DNA from: Nocardia grenadensis NBRC 108939
GTDB lineage: Bacteria > Actinomycetota > Actinomycetes > Mycobacteriales > Mycobacteriaceae
Assembly (NCBI RefSeq): GCF_001613445.1
Contig: NZ_BDCJ01000010.1
Span: 124,001 to 188,000, forward strand
DNA: 64,000 nt
Direction of reading: 5' to 3'
The notes under the pieces: generated by a model
What the model was told of the DNA's origin: nothing
The model's database searches: none
What the model saw: only the letters and a program-made list of their open reading frames with translations
In this document: in pieces, positions 19,617 to 28,469 of the stretch
Layout of the letters: each line of letters opens with the position of its first letter
Position numbering within the stretch: the stretch's first letter is position 1
Program-made: the position numbers and the translations under genes

Positions 19617-20789
19617 ATGCCCCCGCATCGGATCGGCGAACCCGATCCCGCCGATGCCGCCACCGCCCCGCTGTGGCGGGCGGTGCAGGCCTTCCGGCTG
19701 GTCACCCTGCTGTACGCGGTGGGCCAGCAGATCGCCTCCGTGCGGTACTACGAGAACCCGCGGTTGAGCTGGGTTTTCATCACGCTCATGGTGCTGTGGT
19801 CGGGGATTTCGGCACTGTTGCTCGCGCAATGGCACACCCCCCGGACCGCGCGCATCCGCACACTCGTGGTCGCCGGTGACCATCTCGTGGTCCTCGGCCT
19901 GATCGCGGCGACACCGCTGGTCGCCGACTACGACTGGTACCACGGACATCAGCCGCTGCCCACCACCATGTGGTCGGCGAACGCGGTGATCTCGGCCGCC
20001 ATTCTGCGCGGCCCCATCGCGGGAGTCGTCTCGGGGCTGGTGGTCGCGGCCACCATCATCACCATGCGGCAGCAATGGGGCCAGGACGTCTGGGCCGATG
20101 CCACCGCACCGGTACTGGTCTCGGTGGGCCTGGCGCTGGGTCTGGCCGCGAACACGGCGCGGCGCGCCCAGGAACAACTCCAGCGGGCGGTACGGCTCAC
20201 CGCGGCCGCCGCGGAACGGGAACGGCTGGCGCGCCAGGTACACGACGGCGTCCTGCAGATCCTCTCCTACATCACCCGGCGCGGCACCGAGATCGGCGGC
20301 CCGGCCATCGAACTGGCCGAGCGCGCCGAGGAGCAGGAGATCGCGCTGCGGCGGCTCCTCTCCGAACAGGGCGCCGCGACCGGCGGCGACGTGACGACCG
20401 TCGACCTGCGTCCCCTGCTCACCGCCTACGCCGCGCCGGATGTGGTGGTCTCGACTCCCGGCGATCCGGTGCGGCTCGGCCGCTGGACCGCCGAGGAGAT
20501 CGCCGCCGCCGTCGCGGCCGCCCTTACCAATGTGGAGTTGCACGCGGGTCCCGCGGCCCGGGCGTTCGTCCTACTGGAGGACACCGGCGCGGAACTGATC
20601 GTGAGTGTGCGCGACGACGGGCCCGGGATCGCGCCCGGTCGGCTCACCGAGGCCGAGAACGAGGGCCGGATGGGAGTGTCGCGATCGATCACCGGCCGCG
20701 TCGCGGCACTGGGCGGCACCGCCGAACTACTCACCGCGGCCACCACCGGCGAAGGCACGGAATGGGAGTTCCGTATCCCCCGCGGCTGA
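19617..20789 (+). CDS. MacS-type sensor histidine kinase
   Basis: The 390-residue protein has an N-terminal membrane domain of five or six segments (about residues 20-185, resembling DUF5931), a HisKA_3 dimerisation helix with the phosphoacceptor His in RQVHDGVLQILSYITRRG, and a C-terminal HATPase domain with TNVELHAG and VRDDGPGIAPGRL. This is the NarL-partner kinase class called MacS in corynebacteria. ATG at 19617 follows GAGGAAGG. It is cotranscribed with the response regulator 84 nt downstream. The stimulus is unknown, probably at the membrane. Confidence 0.9.
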   Translation: MPPHRIGEPDPADAATAPLWRAVQAFRLVTLLYAVGQQIASVRYYENPRLSWVFITLMVLWSGISALLLAQWHTPRTARIRTLVVAGDHLVVLGLIAATPLVADYDWYHGHQPLPTTMWSANAVISAAILRGPIAGVVSGLVVAATIITMRQQWGQDVWADATAPVLVSVGLALGLAANTARRAQEQLQRAVRLTAAAAERERLARQVHDGVLQILSYITRRGTEIGGPAIELAERAEEQEIALRRLLSEQGAATGGDVTTVDLRPLLTAYAAPDVVVSTPGDPVRLGRWTAEEIAAAVAAALTNVELHAGPAARAFVLLEDTGAELIVSVRDDGPGIAPGRLTEAENEGRMGVSRSITGRVAALGGTAELLTAATTGEGTEWEFRIPRG

Positions 20790-20872
20790 CCCGGTCCCCC
20801 GTGTTCGGCACACCGGCGGGCACCGTGGCTCTGGCAGGATGAGGACGACGCGAACGCGGAAGGAGCGGCGGC

Positions 20873-21538
20873 GTGAGCGAACCGGCGACGGAGACGATAT
20901 CGGTGATGGTGGTCGACGACCACCCGATCTGGCGCGAAGGGGTGTCCCGCGATCTCACCGAGGCCGGTTTCCGGGTGGCGGCCACCGCCGAGGACGCCGC
21001 GGCCGCCACCCGCCGGGCCGCCGCCACCCGGCCCCGGGTGGTGCTGATGGATATGCAACTTCCCGACGGCAACGGGGCACTGGCCACCGCCGAGGTGTTA
21101 CGGGTGTCCCCGGAGAGCCGGGTTCTGGTGCTCTCGGCGTCGGGCGAACGCGACGATGTGCTGGACGCGGTGAAGGCCGGGGCCTCCGGCTATCTGGTGA
21201 AGAGCGCGTCGGCCGCCGAACTGGTCGCCGCGGTCCACGCGACGGCCGCCGGACAGGCGGTCTTCACTCCCGGGCTGGCCGGCCTGGTCCTGGGCGAGTA
21301 CCGCCGGATGGCCACCGCCCCGGCCGAGCCCGGCGCACCGCACCGGCCCGCGCTGACCGATCGGGAGACCGAAGTGCTGCGGCTGGTCGCCAAAGGCCTG
21401 TCCGCCAGGCAGATCGCGACCCGGTTGGACCTGAGCCATCGCACAGTCGAGAACCATGTGCAGGCCACCCTGCGCAAACTACAGCTCGCCAACCGGGTCG
21501 AATTGACCCGCTATGTCATCGAGCAAGGCCTCGACTGA
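20873..21538 (+). CDS. NarL/LuxR-type response regulator
   Basis: The 221-residue protein pairs a receiver domain (about residues 9-125: VDDHPIWREGV, phospho-Asp in VLMDMQLPDGNG, Ser in VLSASG, Lys in YLVKSAS) with a LuxR helix-turn-helix (about 155-215: LTDRETEVLRLVAKGLSARQIATRLDLSHRTVENHV). GTG at 20873 follows AAGGAG. It is the partner of the upstream MacS-type kinase. Target genes are unknown; the decarboxylase 204 nt downstream is one candidate by position only. Confidence 0.93.
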   Translation: MSEPATETISVMVVDDHPIWREGVSRDLTEAGFRVAATAEDAAAATRRAAATRPRVVLMDMQLPDGNGALATAEVLRVSPESRVLVLSASGERDDVLDAVKAGASGYLVKSASAAELVAAVHATAAGQAVFTPGLAGLVLGEYRRMATAPAEPGAPHRPALTDRETEVLRLVAKGLSARQIATRLDLSHRTVENHVQATLRKLQLANRVELTRYVIEQGLD

Positions 21539-21742
21539 GCACGCCGCGCACCTGCCGGTGCAGAGGAAGACATGGCCGGCGGCAGCCTTCCTGCATTCGG
21601 CGTCCTCGACACCGCTATCGCCAGCAGCGGGAGGTGCCGCGAGGGGCGGAGTAGGCCGAGCCAGTGTTAGCTGAGCAGCAAATCTGGTTGGGCGTAGCGA
21701 CCGGATAGTCGCGCCGCCCGAATCGTGGACTAGGCGGTAGAC

Positions 21743-23530
21743 GTGATCCTTTCGACGGCGGACCGACACTCGATCGATCACGGTCCCCGCCCAGCACAGG
21801 AGTTGCTGGCGCATCTCGACGAGTACATCTCCGGTATGCGCCGCGAGGAGCCCTACGTACTGGGCTTTCCCGGCAATCTCGATTTCGGGTTCGGGCGGCT
21901 GTCCGGTCTGCTCGATATATTCGCCAACAATGTCGGGGATCCGGGCAGTGCGGATAAGTCGGATGTCGGCGCCAAGATGATGGAACGCGCGGTCATCGAC
22001 TTCATGGCCGGACTGGCCAATGCGAAACCTGAGCAGATCTATGGCTATGTGGCGGCCGGTGGGAGTGAGGCCAATCAGTTCGGTTTGGATCGTGGGTGCA
22101 CGAGGTTGCCCGAGGCCAAGATCTTCTGCAGTCGGGACGCGCATTACTCGATTCGTAAGAACGCGCGGCTCATGCGCAAAGAACTCGTGGTCGTCGACTG
22201 CGACAGCACCGGTCGGATGGATGCCGATGCGCTCGCCGCAGCCTGCCGAGGCGAGGCAGGACGCGGCGCGGTGGTCGTGGCGACCATCGGTACGACCATG
22301 GCCGGCGCGATCGACGATATCGACGCGATCATTCGGGCCGCGGCCCCGGCCGGTCAGGTCTACGTCCATCTCGACGCTGCTCTCGGTGGGCTACTGGCGC
22401 CCTTCACCGAGCATCGGCGAACATGGGGATTCCTCCGGGACGAGGTCGGCAGTATCTCGGTGAGCATGCACAAAATGCTGGGGATGCCCGTGCCGTGTGC
22501 AGTGGCCATGTGCCGGTCCGGCCTGGTCGATTCCCGTGTGGAAGGCGAGTACGTCGGCGCCACCGATGCCACACTCGGCTGTTCTCGCAGCGGGCTGGCC
22601 AGCGCGCTGCTGTGGTACTCCCTGGCATCCAAAGGGGTGGCCGGGCTCGAGCACAATGCTCGTACCGCGCTGGAGACCGCGTCCTACACCGCAACCAAAC
22701 TCGAGGACGCCGGACAACACCCGGTCCTGCACCCGGAATCGATCGTCGTGGTGTTCGACCGTCCGGTCGACTGGATCTGCCGGAAGTACCATCTGGCCAC
22801 AGAAGGCGACCGCGCCCATATCGTCACCGTGCCACATGTGCGCAAGGCGGTCGTCGACGAACTGGTTCGCGATATCGTCGATTCGCGGAACGCGAGCCGT
22901 GCTGTGACCGGACTCGACGCGACAGTTGCGGATCAACTGTCGCAGTGGCTCACCGACTACATCGGACGCCCGCACGACGACTTGGGCCGTCCGGGTGCTA
23001 TCTGCCCGTTCGTCGAGCCGGCGTTGCGCGCGGGAGGCGTTGTCGTCCGCACCGCGGCCTGGGAACCGGCCTACGGGGCAGACGAGCTGGCCCGTATTAT
23101 CGAGGACGCCGTCGCCACCTTCGAATCGACCGAGTGGGTCGTCTCCGAACCCAATCGGCAGGCGGTCGTCGTCGCGCTACCGACCATGCCCGAACACCAA
23201 TGGCCGCTGGTCGACGAGATACACCGGCGGGTCAAACGGCAAATCGTGGAAGCCGGCCTGATGCTCGGTCAGTTTCATCCGGAATGCTGCGCGCCCGCGG
23301 TCCGAAACAAAACCTTCCCGGTCGATCGCGCACCTGTGCCGGTATTCGTCGTACGGCGAATGGCGGTACACGACATCCTGTTCCTGGCCGACGACCCGCA
23401 CTGGTTCCGATCCTATCGTTCCCGATTCGGCGACCTGTACGACAGCGGACGGGTGCGCGATTCCAAGTTGCTCGCCGACTACGCGCGGGCTCGAAACCTC
23501 CACCGGAACGAATCACCGGAACTCGAGTAG
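21743..23530 (+). CDS. PLP-dependent (histidine-type) decarboxylase fused to a DUF6875-like domain
   Basis: Residues about 20-385 form a group II PLP decarboxylase resembling bacterial histidine decarboxylase: NNVGDPGSADKSDVG, GYVAAGGSEANQFGL, FCSRDAHYSIRKNARLM, YVHLDAALGG with the PLP-binding Asp, and Lys near 243 in SVSMHKMLGMPVPCAVAM. Residues about 420-575 form a second domain (CPFVEPALRAGGVV, then GLMLGQFHPECCAP and VPVFVVRRMAVHDILFL) resembling DUF6875. Stand-alone histidine decarboxylases are near 380 residues, so this is a fusion. The GTG start has TAGGCG 6 nt upstream but no Shine-Dalgarno site. Codon bias looks slightly less GC-rich than its neighbours. The exact substrate is inferred. 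Confidence 0.8.
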   Translation: MILSTADRHSIDHGPRPAQELLAHLDEYISGMRREEPYVLGFPGNLDFGFGRLSGLLDIFANNVGDPGSADKSDVGAKMMERAVIDFMAGLANAKPEQIYGYVAAGGSEANQFGLDRGCTRLPEAKIFCSRDAHYSIRKNARLMRKELVVVDCDSTGRMDADALAAACRGEAGRGAVVVATIGTTMAGAIDDIDAIIRAAAPAGQVYVHLDAALGGLLAPFTEHRRTWGFLRDEVGSISVSMHKMLGMPVPCAVAMCRSGLVDSRVEGEYVGATDATLGCSRSGLASALLWYSLASKGVAGLEHNARTALETASYTATKLEDAGQHPVLHPESIVVVFDRPVDWICRKYHLATEGDRAHIVTVPHVRKAVVDELVRDIVDSRNASRAVTGLDATVADQLSQWLTDYIGRPHDDLGRPGAICPFVEPALRAGGVVVRTAAWEPAYGADELARIIEDAVATFESTEWVVSEPNRQAVVVALPTMPEHQWPLVDEIHRRVKRQIVEAGLMLGQFHPECCAPAVRNKTFPVDRAPVPVFVVRRMAVHDILFLADDPHWFRSYRSRFGDLYDSGRVRDSKLLADYARARNLHRNESPELE

Positions 23531-23595
23531 CCGACAGCATCGATCCGAGTAGTCCTACTCATCCACCCGACTCGTCCACGACCCACCATCGAATC

Positions 23596-25695
23596 ATGAC
23601 GACTTCGATGGATCCGGCATTCATCTCTCGCCTGTCCGGCGAGTTCATCACGACCGCCGAAAATTTCAGCGCGCTCGGCGATCGGCTGAGCTCCCTCGGC
23701 CATGATCTGGAGGTGTTGCACCAGCATGTCCGGGCAGAGACCCGGGCACAATCGGATGCGGCAGCCACCACCGATGCGATGTCCCGGCCCGCCGGGCCCG
23801 TCCCGGGAACCGCGACTCCAGCGGCCCCGGGGACGGAAAACCCCGGATACCCGACAGCACCGGCCGTGGCCACGGACCGACCGGGAAACCGGGCGCAGGG
23901 GAGCCCCGACCACCTCTGGGGCGCCCCGGCGCACGCCGCCCGCCGGCAGCCTCGGCCGGCCGCGCCACTGCACAGCGGATACCCGGCCGCGTATCCCGTG
24001 TATCGAGGTCGCCCGCCCGCCCCACCGGGGCCCCCTCATCGCGGCCCCGCCCGTTCAGCTGCGCCCCGCACACCATGGTGGCAACGTGAAGGCGTGATCA
24101 GCCGGTTGCTCGCGGTGGCAGGGGTGGCGGTGACCCTGATCGGTGTCGTGATGCTGCTGGTGCTGGCCGCCCAGGCCGATATCTTCGGTCCGGTCCCCCG
24201 GGTCGTCGCCGGGGCAGTGTTCTCGGCGGCCCTGGTCGGCGCCGGGATGCGGGTGTACCGGCGCACCGGCGGCCGGGTCGGCGGAGTCGCGCTGGCCGCC
24301 ACCGGTTTCGCCGGCGCCTATCTGGATGTGATCGCGACGACCACGATCTACGGCTGGCTGCACCCGGTACCGGGCTTCGCCGTCGCACTGGGTGTCGCCG
24401 CGGCCGGGGTGGGCCTGGCGGTGCAGTGGCGTTCCCAGGCCCTGGCGGTTCTCGTCGTCGCGGGTGCCGCGGTCCTGGCCCCGTTCGTCAGTACCGAGCT
24501 GTCGCTGCTCGCGTTCCTGATCGTGCTGCAACTGGCGTGTGTGCCGGTGCAGTACCGATACGACTGGCCGTTCCTGCATCTGGTGCGCACGGTCCCGGCC
24601 GTACTCGCCACCCAGATCGCCGTCGTCGCCGTGGCGATCGGCACCGACGATCCCGGACGGAAGGTGCTGGTACTCGTGGCCGCTGCCGCGGTCGCCGCGG
24701 TGGGCCTGGTGGGCACCGTCGTCGTGGTCCGGCACCGCCCCGGCGATATCGTGGCCACCCTGACCTGTGCGCTGGCCACCACTCCGTTGCTCGCCGCGTC
24801 CGCTCTGTTCGACCGACCGGCCGCCACCGCGATCTCGTCGAGCTACGCCGTCGTCCTGCTGGCGCTCGCCGCGACCGTGTTGCTGCCGAAGGTGCGCGAT
24901 ATCGTCCGCGTACCCGGCCATACCGCGACCGTCGCTGCCGTCGCCGGTTCGTTCGCGCTACTGGAAACCCTCTGGGGCGTGACCACCGAATCGACACTGG
25001 CCCTGGGCCTGTTCCTCGTGGCCGCCTGCTATCTGGCGATCGCGGGCCGCACCCGTAACCGGGTCGCGGCGGCGCTGGGCGCCGGGTACGCCGCCCTCGG
25101 CGGGCTCGCTTTCCTGGCGGTCGCCGGACCGAACACCCTGTCCACCGAACGGATCGCCGTAGGCGGACTCTCGGCCGGGACCGCGGCCTCGGCGATCGCC
25201 GGGCTCGGCGTGGTCGCGGTCGCGCTGTGGGGTTCGGGCCGGTTCACCGCGCCGCGGAATCCCGGCGGAGCCACCGACTCCCGCGCCACTCTGCTGTGGG
25301 TCGGCGGCAGCGTCGCGGCCCTCTATCTGGTGACCGCCACGACCGTATCCCTCGGGGTGATCTCCGGTTTCGCCGACGGTTTCGTGATCGGCCACAGTAT
25401 CGCCACCATCGTCTGGATGGCCGGTGCGCTGGCCGCCCTGCTGTACGGGCTGCGCCGGCTGAGCGGGGGAACGCCGACGGCGGCCAAGGTCGCTCTCGGC
25501 TCCGGGCTGCTGGTGACGGCCGCGGCACTGGCGAAGTTGTTCCTGTTCGATCTGGCCACGCTCGGCGGCCTCGTCCGGGTGACCGCGTTCCTGGTGGTCG
25601 GGGTGCTGTTGCTCATCGCCGGCACCCGCTATGCCCGGGCATTCGCCGAAAACGGTGCCTACCGGACCGATTCCGGCCCCGCGGCCCCGTACTGA
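23596..25695 (+). CDS. DUF2339 family polytopic membrane protein
   Basis: The product of about 699 residues opens with a short helical region (FITTAENFSALGDRLSSLGHDLEVLHQHV), a Pro/Ala-rich linker to about residue 155, and then roughly 17 or more hydrophobic segments to the C-terminus, as in DUF2339 proteins. WWQREGVISRLLAVAGVAVTLIG and LGSGLLVTAAALAKLFLFDLATLGG are typical. Function is unknown; the family occurs across actinobacteria and may act in envelope biology. The start codon is uncertain: ATG 23596 and ATG 23608 are in frame without a clear ribosome binding site. A strong shared terminator separates it from bioA. Confidence 0.82.
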   Translation: MTTSMDPAFISRLSGEFITTAENFSALGDRLSSLGHDLEVLHQHVRAETRAQSDAAATTDAMSRPAGPVPGTATPAAPGTENPGYPTAPAVATDRPGNRAQGSPDHLWGAPAHAARRQPRPAAPLHSGYPAAYPVYRGRPPAPPGPPHRGPARSAAPRTPWWQREGVISRLLAVAGVAVTLIGVVMLLVLAAQADIFGPVPRVVAGAVFSAALVGAGMRVYRRTGGRVGGVALAATGFAGAYLDVIATTTIYGWLHPVPGFAVALGVAAAGVGLAVQWRSQALAVLVVAGAAVLAPFVSTELSLLAFLIVLQLACVPVQYRYDWPFLHLVRTVPAVLATQIAVVAVAIGTDDPGRKVLVLVAAAAVAAVGLVGTVVVVRHRPGDIVATLTCALATTPLLAASALFDRPAATAISSSYAVVLLALAATVLLPKVRDIVRVPGHTATVAAVAGSFALLETLWGVTTESTLALGLFLVAACYLAIAGRTRNRVAAALGAGYAALGGLAFLAVAGPNTLSTERIAVGGLSAGTAASAIAGLGVVAVALWGSGRFTAPRNPGGATDSRATLLWVGGSVAALYLVTATTVSLGVISGFADGFVIGHSIATIVWMAGALAALLYGLRRLSGGTPTAAKVALGSGLLVTAAALAKLFLFDLATLGGLVRVTAFLVVGVLLLIAGTRYARAFAENGAYRTDSGPAAPY

Positions 25696-25716
25696 TCCGA
25701 CCGACACCGCCGCGAC

Positions 25717-25749
25717 CCGGCCTCGGTGGCATCTCGCCACCGAGGCCGG
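25717..25749. terminator. bidirectional terminator between the DUF2339 gene and bioA
   Basis: CCGGCCTCGGTGGC (25717-25730) and its exact complement at 25736-25749 form a 14-bp stem with a 5-nt loop. It sits in the 61-nt gap between two convergent stops, so it probably ends both transcripts. Confidence 0.85.
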
Positions 25750-25756
25750 TGCCGGT

Positions 25757-27046
25757 TCAGGAATCCGCGCGGGCCGCCGCGACCATGGCGGCGGTGACGG
25801 TCGCGATATCGGCGTCGTCGCTGATGTATGGCGGCATCGCGTAGATCAGGTTGCGGAACGGCCGGATCCAGGCGCCCGCGGCGACGGCGGCCGCGGTGGC
25901 CGCGCGCATATCCACCGGCCGATCCAGCTCGATCACTCCGATACCGCCCAGCACCCGTACCTCGGTCACTCCTGGCAGCGCCCGCGCCGGGGCCAGCCCC
26001 GCACGCAGGCCGGCGCCGAGCCGGGCCACCTCGGCCTGCCAGTCGCGCGCGAGCAGCAGTTCCACCGACGCGACCGCGACGGCACAGGCCAGCGGGTTGC
26101 CCATGAACGTCGGGCCGTGCATGAGTCCGCCGTGCGCGGCGCTGACGGATTCGGCGATCTCGCTCGTGCACAGTGCGGCGGCGAGGGTCAGGTACCCGCC
26201 CGTGAGCGCTTTGCCCACACACAGGACATCCGGTGCGACCCGCGCCTGCTCGGCGGCGAAGAATGTGCCGGTCCGCCCGAATCCGGTGGCGATCTCGTCG
26301 AACACCAGCAGGACCCCGTGCTCGTCGCACAGCCGGCGCAGGTCGGCCAGGTAGCGGGGATCGTGCCAGCGCATCCCGCCCGCCCCTTGGACCACCGGTT
26401 CCACCACGATCGCGGCCAGCTCGGACGCGTGCCGGGCGACGGCTCGTTCCAGCTCCCGCACATAATCGTCGCGGTAGTCCCGGGGTGGCGCGGAGACGAA
26501 GAGCTGTTCGGCCAGGACATCGGTCCACAGCGCGTGCATCCCGCCCTCCGGATCGCACACACTCATCGGTGTGAAGGTGTCGCCGTGGTATCCCCCGCGC
26601 CAGGTCAGCAGCCGGCGCTTCGCCGGGCGCCCCACCGATCGCCAATACTGCAGGCACATCTTCACCGCGACCTCCACCGAGACCGAACCGGAATCGCAGA
26701 GGAACACCCGGTCCAGCCCGTCGGGGGTGTGCCGCACCAGCAGTTCGCACAATCGGGCCGCCGGTTCATGGGTGAGCCCACCGAACATCACATGGCTCAT
26801 CCGGCGCGACTGCGCCACCAGCGCGTCGTCGAGGACCGGGTGACGGTAGCCGTGTACTGCGGCCCACCATGAACTCATTCCGTCCACCAGTTCGCGGCCG
26901 TCGGCCAGCGTCAGCCGGGTTCCCGCGGCCTCGGTGACGACCAGTGGTTCGGTGGAGGGCGGAAAGCCGCCGTAGGGATGCCATACATGGCGCGCGTCGA
27001 GGTCGGAGATCTGCGCGGCGGTGAGTCCGGCGGGGGCGTCGAGCAC
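25757..27046 (-). CDS. bioA: adenosylmethionine-8-amino-7-oxononanoate aminotransferase
   Basis: BioA transfers the amino group of S-adenosylmethionine to 8-amino-7-oxononanoate, giving diaminopelargonate. The 429-residue protein shows [16 protein letters not shown] at the start, [46 protein letters not shown] and the PLP lysine in [18 protein letters not shown] at 27046 has GGAGG 6 nt upstream; a GTG at 27085 is also in frame. It lies about 6.4 kb from bioFD, but a perfect BioQ box 48 nt upstream keeps it in the same regulon. Confidence 0.95.
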   Translation of the reverse strand: MLDAPAGLTAAQISDLDARHVWHPYGGFPPSTEPLVVTEAAGTRLTLADGRELVDGMSSWWAAVHGYRHPVLDDALVAQSRRMSHVMFGGLTHEPAARLCELLVRHTPDGLDRVFLCDSGSVSVEVAVKMCLQYWRSVGRPAKRRLLTWRGGYHGDTFTPMSVCDPEGGMHALWTDVLAEQLFVSAPPRDYRDDYVRELERAVARHASELAAIVVEPVVQGAGGMRWHDPRYLADLRRLCDEHGVLLVFDEIATGFGRTGTFFAAEQARVAPDVLCVGKALTGGYLTLAAALCTSEIAESVSAAHGGLMHGPTFMGNPLACAVAVASVELLLARDWQAEVARLGAGLRAGLAPARALPGVTEVRVLGGIGVIELDRPVDMRAATAAAVAAGAWIRPFRNLIYAMPPYISDDADIATVTAAMVAAARADS

Positions 27047-27093
27047 GGCGATCCTCCACGTCGTAGCGCGACCGCGTTCGGCCACACGAAACC

Positions 27094-27108
27094 TTGAACG
27101 CCGTTCAA
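27094..27108 (-). promoter_or_regulatory. BioQ box upstream of bioA
   Basis: TTGAACGCCGTTCAA is a perfect palindrome with 6-bp arms, identical in form to the boxes at bioB, bioQ and bioF. It is placed to control bioA on the minus strand. Confidence 0.82.
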
Positions 27109-27225
27109 GTTACCAACCCCGGACATAGCGGAGCCACAGCAGGCCCCCGACGCGCAGCCGCGGGGATATCGGCACCGCCGGAGGAGCCGCCGCCGGACAC
27201 CAGGCCGTCCCGCCTACCTCGCTCG

Positions 27226-27660
27226 TCACCCCGCCCCGTCCAGCACCGCCGCCACCCGGGCCAGCAGCCGCCGCAGCTCCAGCGCCCCGTCCTCCCCCAC
27301 ATCCGCCCGTATCCGATCCTCGATCCGCGCGATCCGCTCCCCGGCCAGTTCGAGCGCGGCGAGCCCGGTCCCGGTGCAGACCACGCGCCGGGCCCGCCGG
27401 TCCTGCGGATCGATTTCCCGGCGAACCAGCCCGGCCAGCTCCAACTGGCTCACCAGTTCGCCCATCGACTGCTGGGTCATCCCGGCGGCTTCCGCCAATT
27501 CCCCCACCCGCGATCCCGCCGGATCCAGATACCGGAAGACCGCGTAGTGCGCGGGGCGCAACTCCGCGGCCAGCCGCGGCCGCAGTTCGGCGTTCAGTTC
27601 CGTTTCGACGGCCCGGGCGGCCAGTGTGAGGAGTTTCAGCAGCGACGGGGTCGTTGACAT
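27226..27660 (-). CDS. MarR family transcriptional regulator
   Basis: The 144-residue protein has the MarR fold: an N-terminal dimerisation helix, recognition region RVGELAEAAGMTQQSMGELVSQLELAGLV, the wing REIDPQDRRARRVVCTGTG and C-terminal helices. It is divergent from a cupin gene with only 29 nt between starts, filled by a 23-bp palindrome that overlaps both promoters. It therefore probably represses itself and the cupin gene. TACCTT 6 nt upstream of the ATG implies a leaderless mRNA. Confidence 0.9.
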   Translation of the reverse strand: MSTTPSLLKLLTLAARAVETELNAELRPRLAAELRPAHYAVFRYLDPAGSRVGELAEAAGMTQQSMGELVSQLELAGLVRREIDPQDRRARRVVCTGTGLAALELAGERIARIEDRIRADVGEDGALELRRLLARVAAVLDGAG

Positions 27661-27683
27661 ATTACAAAGGTAACCTTTCTAAT
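27661..27683. promoter_or_regulatory. palindromic operator between MarR and cupin genes
   Basis: The 23-bp sequence is symmetric about 27672: arms ATTACAAAGGT and ACCTTTCTAAT match at 10 of 11 pairs, with the 6-bp core AAAGGT/ACCTTT perfect. It contains the minus-strand -10 (TACCTT) and the plus-strand -10 region (TCTAAT/TAATAG), so one bound dimer would close both promoters. Confidence 0.8.
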
Positions 27684-27689
27684 AGAGGC

Positions 27690-28247
27690 ATGTCGGATCG
27701 GGTCATCTCCTTTCGCAACGGTCACCGCGTCACCGTGGTCGACGAGGGCACCGACGCACACGGCCCCTATCTGCGGTTGCGTCACGAACTCCCCACCCCC
27801 GGCCGGCAGGCGGGCCCGCACTGGCACCCCGTGATCGGCGAGAGCTGGACGGTGCGGCGCGGCTCGCTCGGCTTCCGCGTCGACGGCCGCGAACTCACGG
27901 CCGGCCCCGGCGATACCGTGCGCGCGCCGGCCCGCACCGTCCACGAATTCCGGAGTGTCGCGCCCGATACGGTGCTCGACCACGAGATCCGCCCACCGCT
28001 GCGACATCTGGAGATGTTCGCACTGTGGAGCGCCCTGGACCGAGCGGGCGCGACCACCCGCTCCGGCGTCCCACGCAATCCGCTGGCACTCGCCCTGCTC
28101 TGGGAACTACAGGACGGCTACCTCGCCGGAATCCCGGCCTGGCTCCAGCGCGCGGTCCTGGGCGGCCTCGCCGCAATCGCCCGGCGAACCGGTTACGCAC
28201 GCCGCTGGACCGGCCCGGCCGACCGGGGCCGAGCAATCGGCCAGTGA
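27690..28247 (+). CDS. cupin-domain protein
   Basis: The 185-residue protein has a single cupin barrel in its first 110 residues: HWHPVIGESWTVRRGSLGFRVDGRELTAGPGDTVRAPARTVHEFRS, with the His and Glu of motif 1 and the His of motif 2 that usually bind a metal. The remainder is helical (HLEMFALWSALDRAG, LALALLWELQDGYL) and ends in a basic tail. Cupins of this form may be small oxygenases, isomerases or ligand-binding proteins. The start is probably leaderless. MarR control is inferred from the shared operator. Confidence 0.82.
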   Translation: MSDRVISFRNGHRVTVVDEGTDAHGPYLRLRHELPTPGRQAGPHWHPVIGESWTVRRGSLGFRVDGRELTAGPGDTVRAPARTVHEFRSVAPDTVLDHEIRPPLRHLEMFALWSALDRAGATTRSGVPRNPLALALLWELQDGYLAGIPAWLQRAVLGGLAAIARRTGYARRWTGPADRGRAIGQ

Positions 28248-28276
28248 CCCCCGGCATCCGCGCGCCGAAATGACGC

Positions 28277-28282
28277 TAGGGT
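28277..28282 (+). promoter_or_regulatory. -10 element of a leaderless transcript before treY
   Basis: TAGGGT is followed by 7 nt and an ATG at 28290, the spacing seen at other leaderless starts here. It probably drives the small frame and treY. Confidence 0.5.
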
Positions 28283-28289
28283 CATATCC

Positions 28290-28385
28290 ATGGACGCGTC
28301 CGACTCGCTGATCGAGGAAGTGACACCGCCGGTGGTGTATCCGCGTGGTATCCGGCCATCGGGCGACGCCGAGCATCCACGCTGA
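28290..28385 (+). CDS. possible 31-residue leader peptide upstream of treY
   Basis: This frame encodes MDASDSLIEEVTPPVVYPRG and 11 more residues, then stops. It is too short for standard gene finding, but its ATG lies exactly 7 nt after the -10 TAGGGT. It ends 84 nt before treY. It could be a translated leader that affects treY, the remnant of a longer gene, or chance. It has no recognised motif. Confidence 0.35.
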   Translation: MDASDSLIEEVTPPVVYPRGIRPSGDAEHPR

Positions 28386-28469
28386 TTCCGGCCGTTCCCA
28401 GCACCCGCGCGCCGGCCGGCTCCGGCGCTTTCCACCCGCCGCGCTCCTCAGGACCCGACCGAGAACCGT

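Noticed and set aside
23521..23560. Small palindromes (ACTCGAGT; GAGTAG-TC-CTACTC) after the decarboxylase gene
   Set aside because: Arms are only 4-6 bp and spacing does not match a convincing operator or terminator.
22423..23595. Long N-terminal extension of the DUF2339 gene into the decarboxylase gene
   Set aside because: The upstream part of the frame is an Arg-rich shadow of the decarboxylase; family features begin after 23596.
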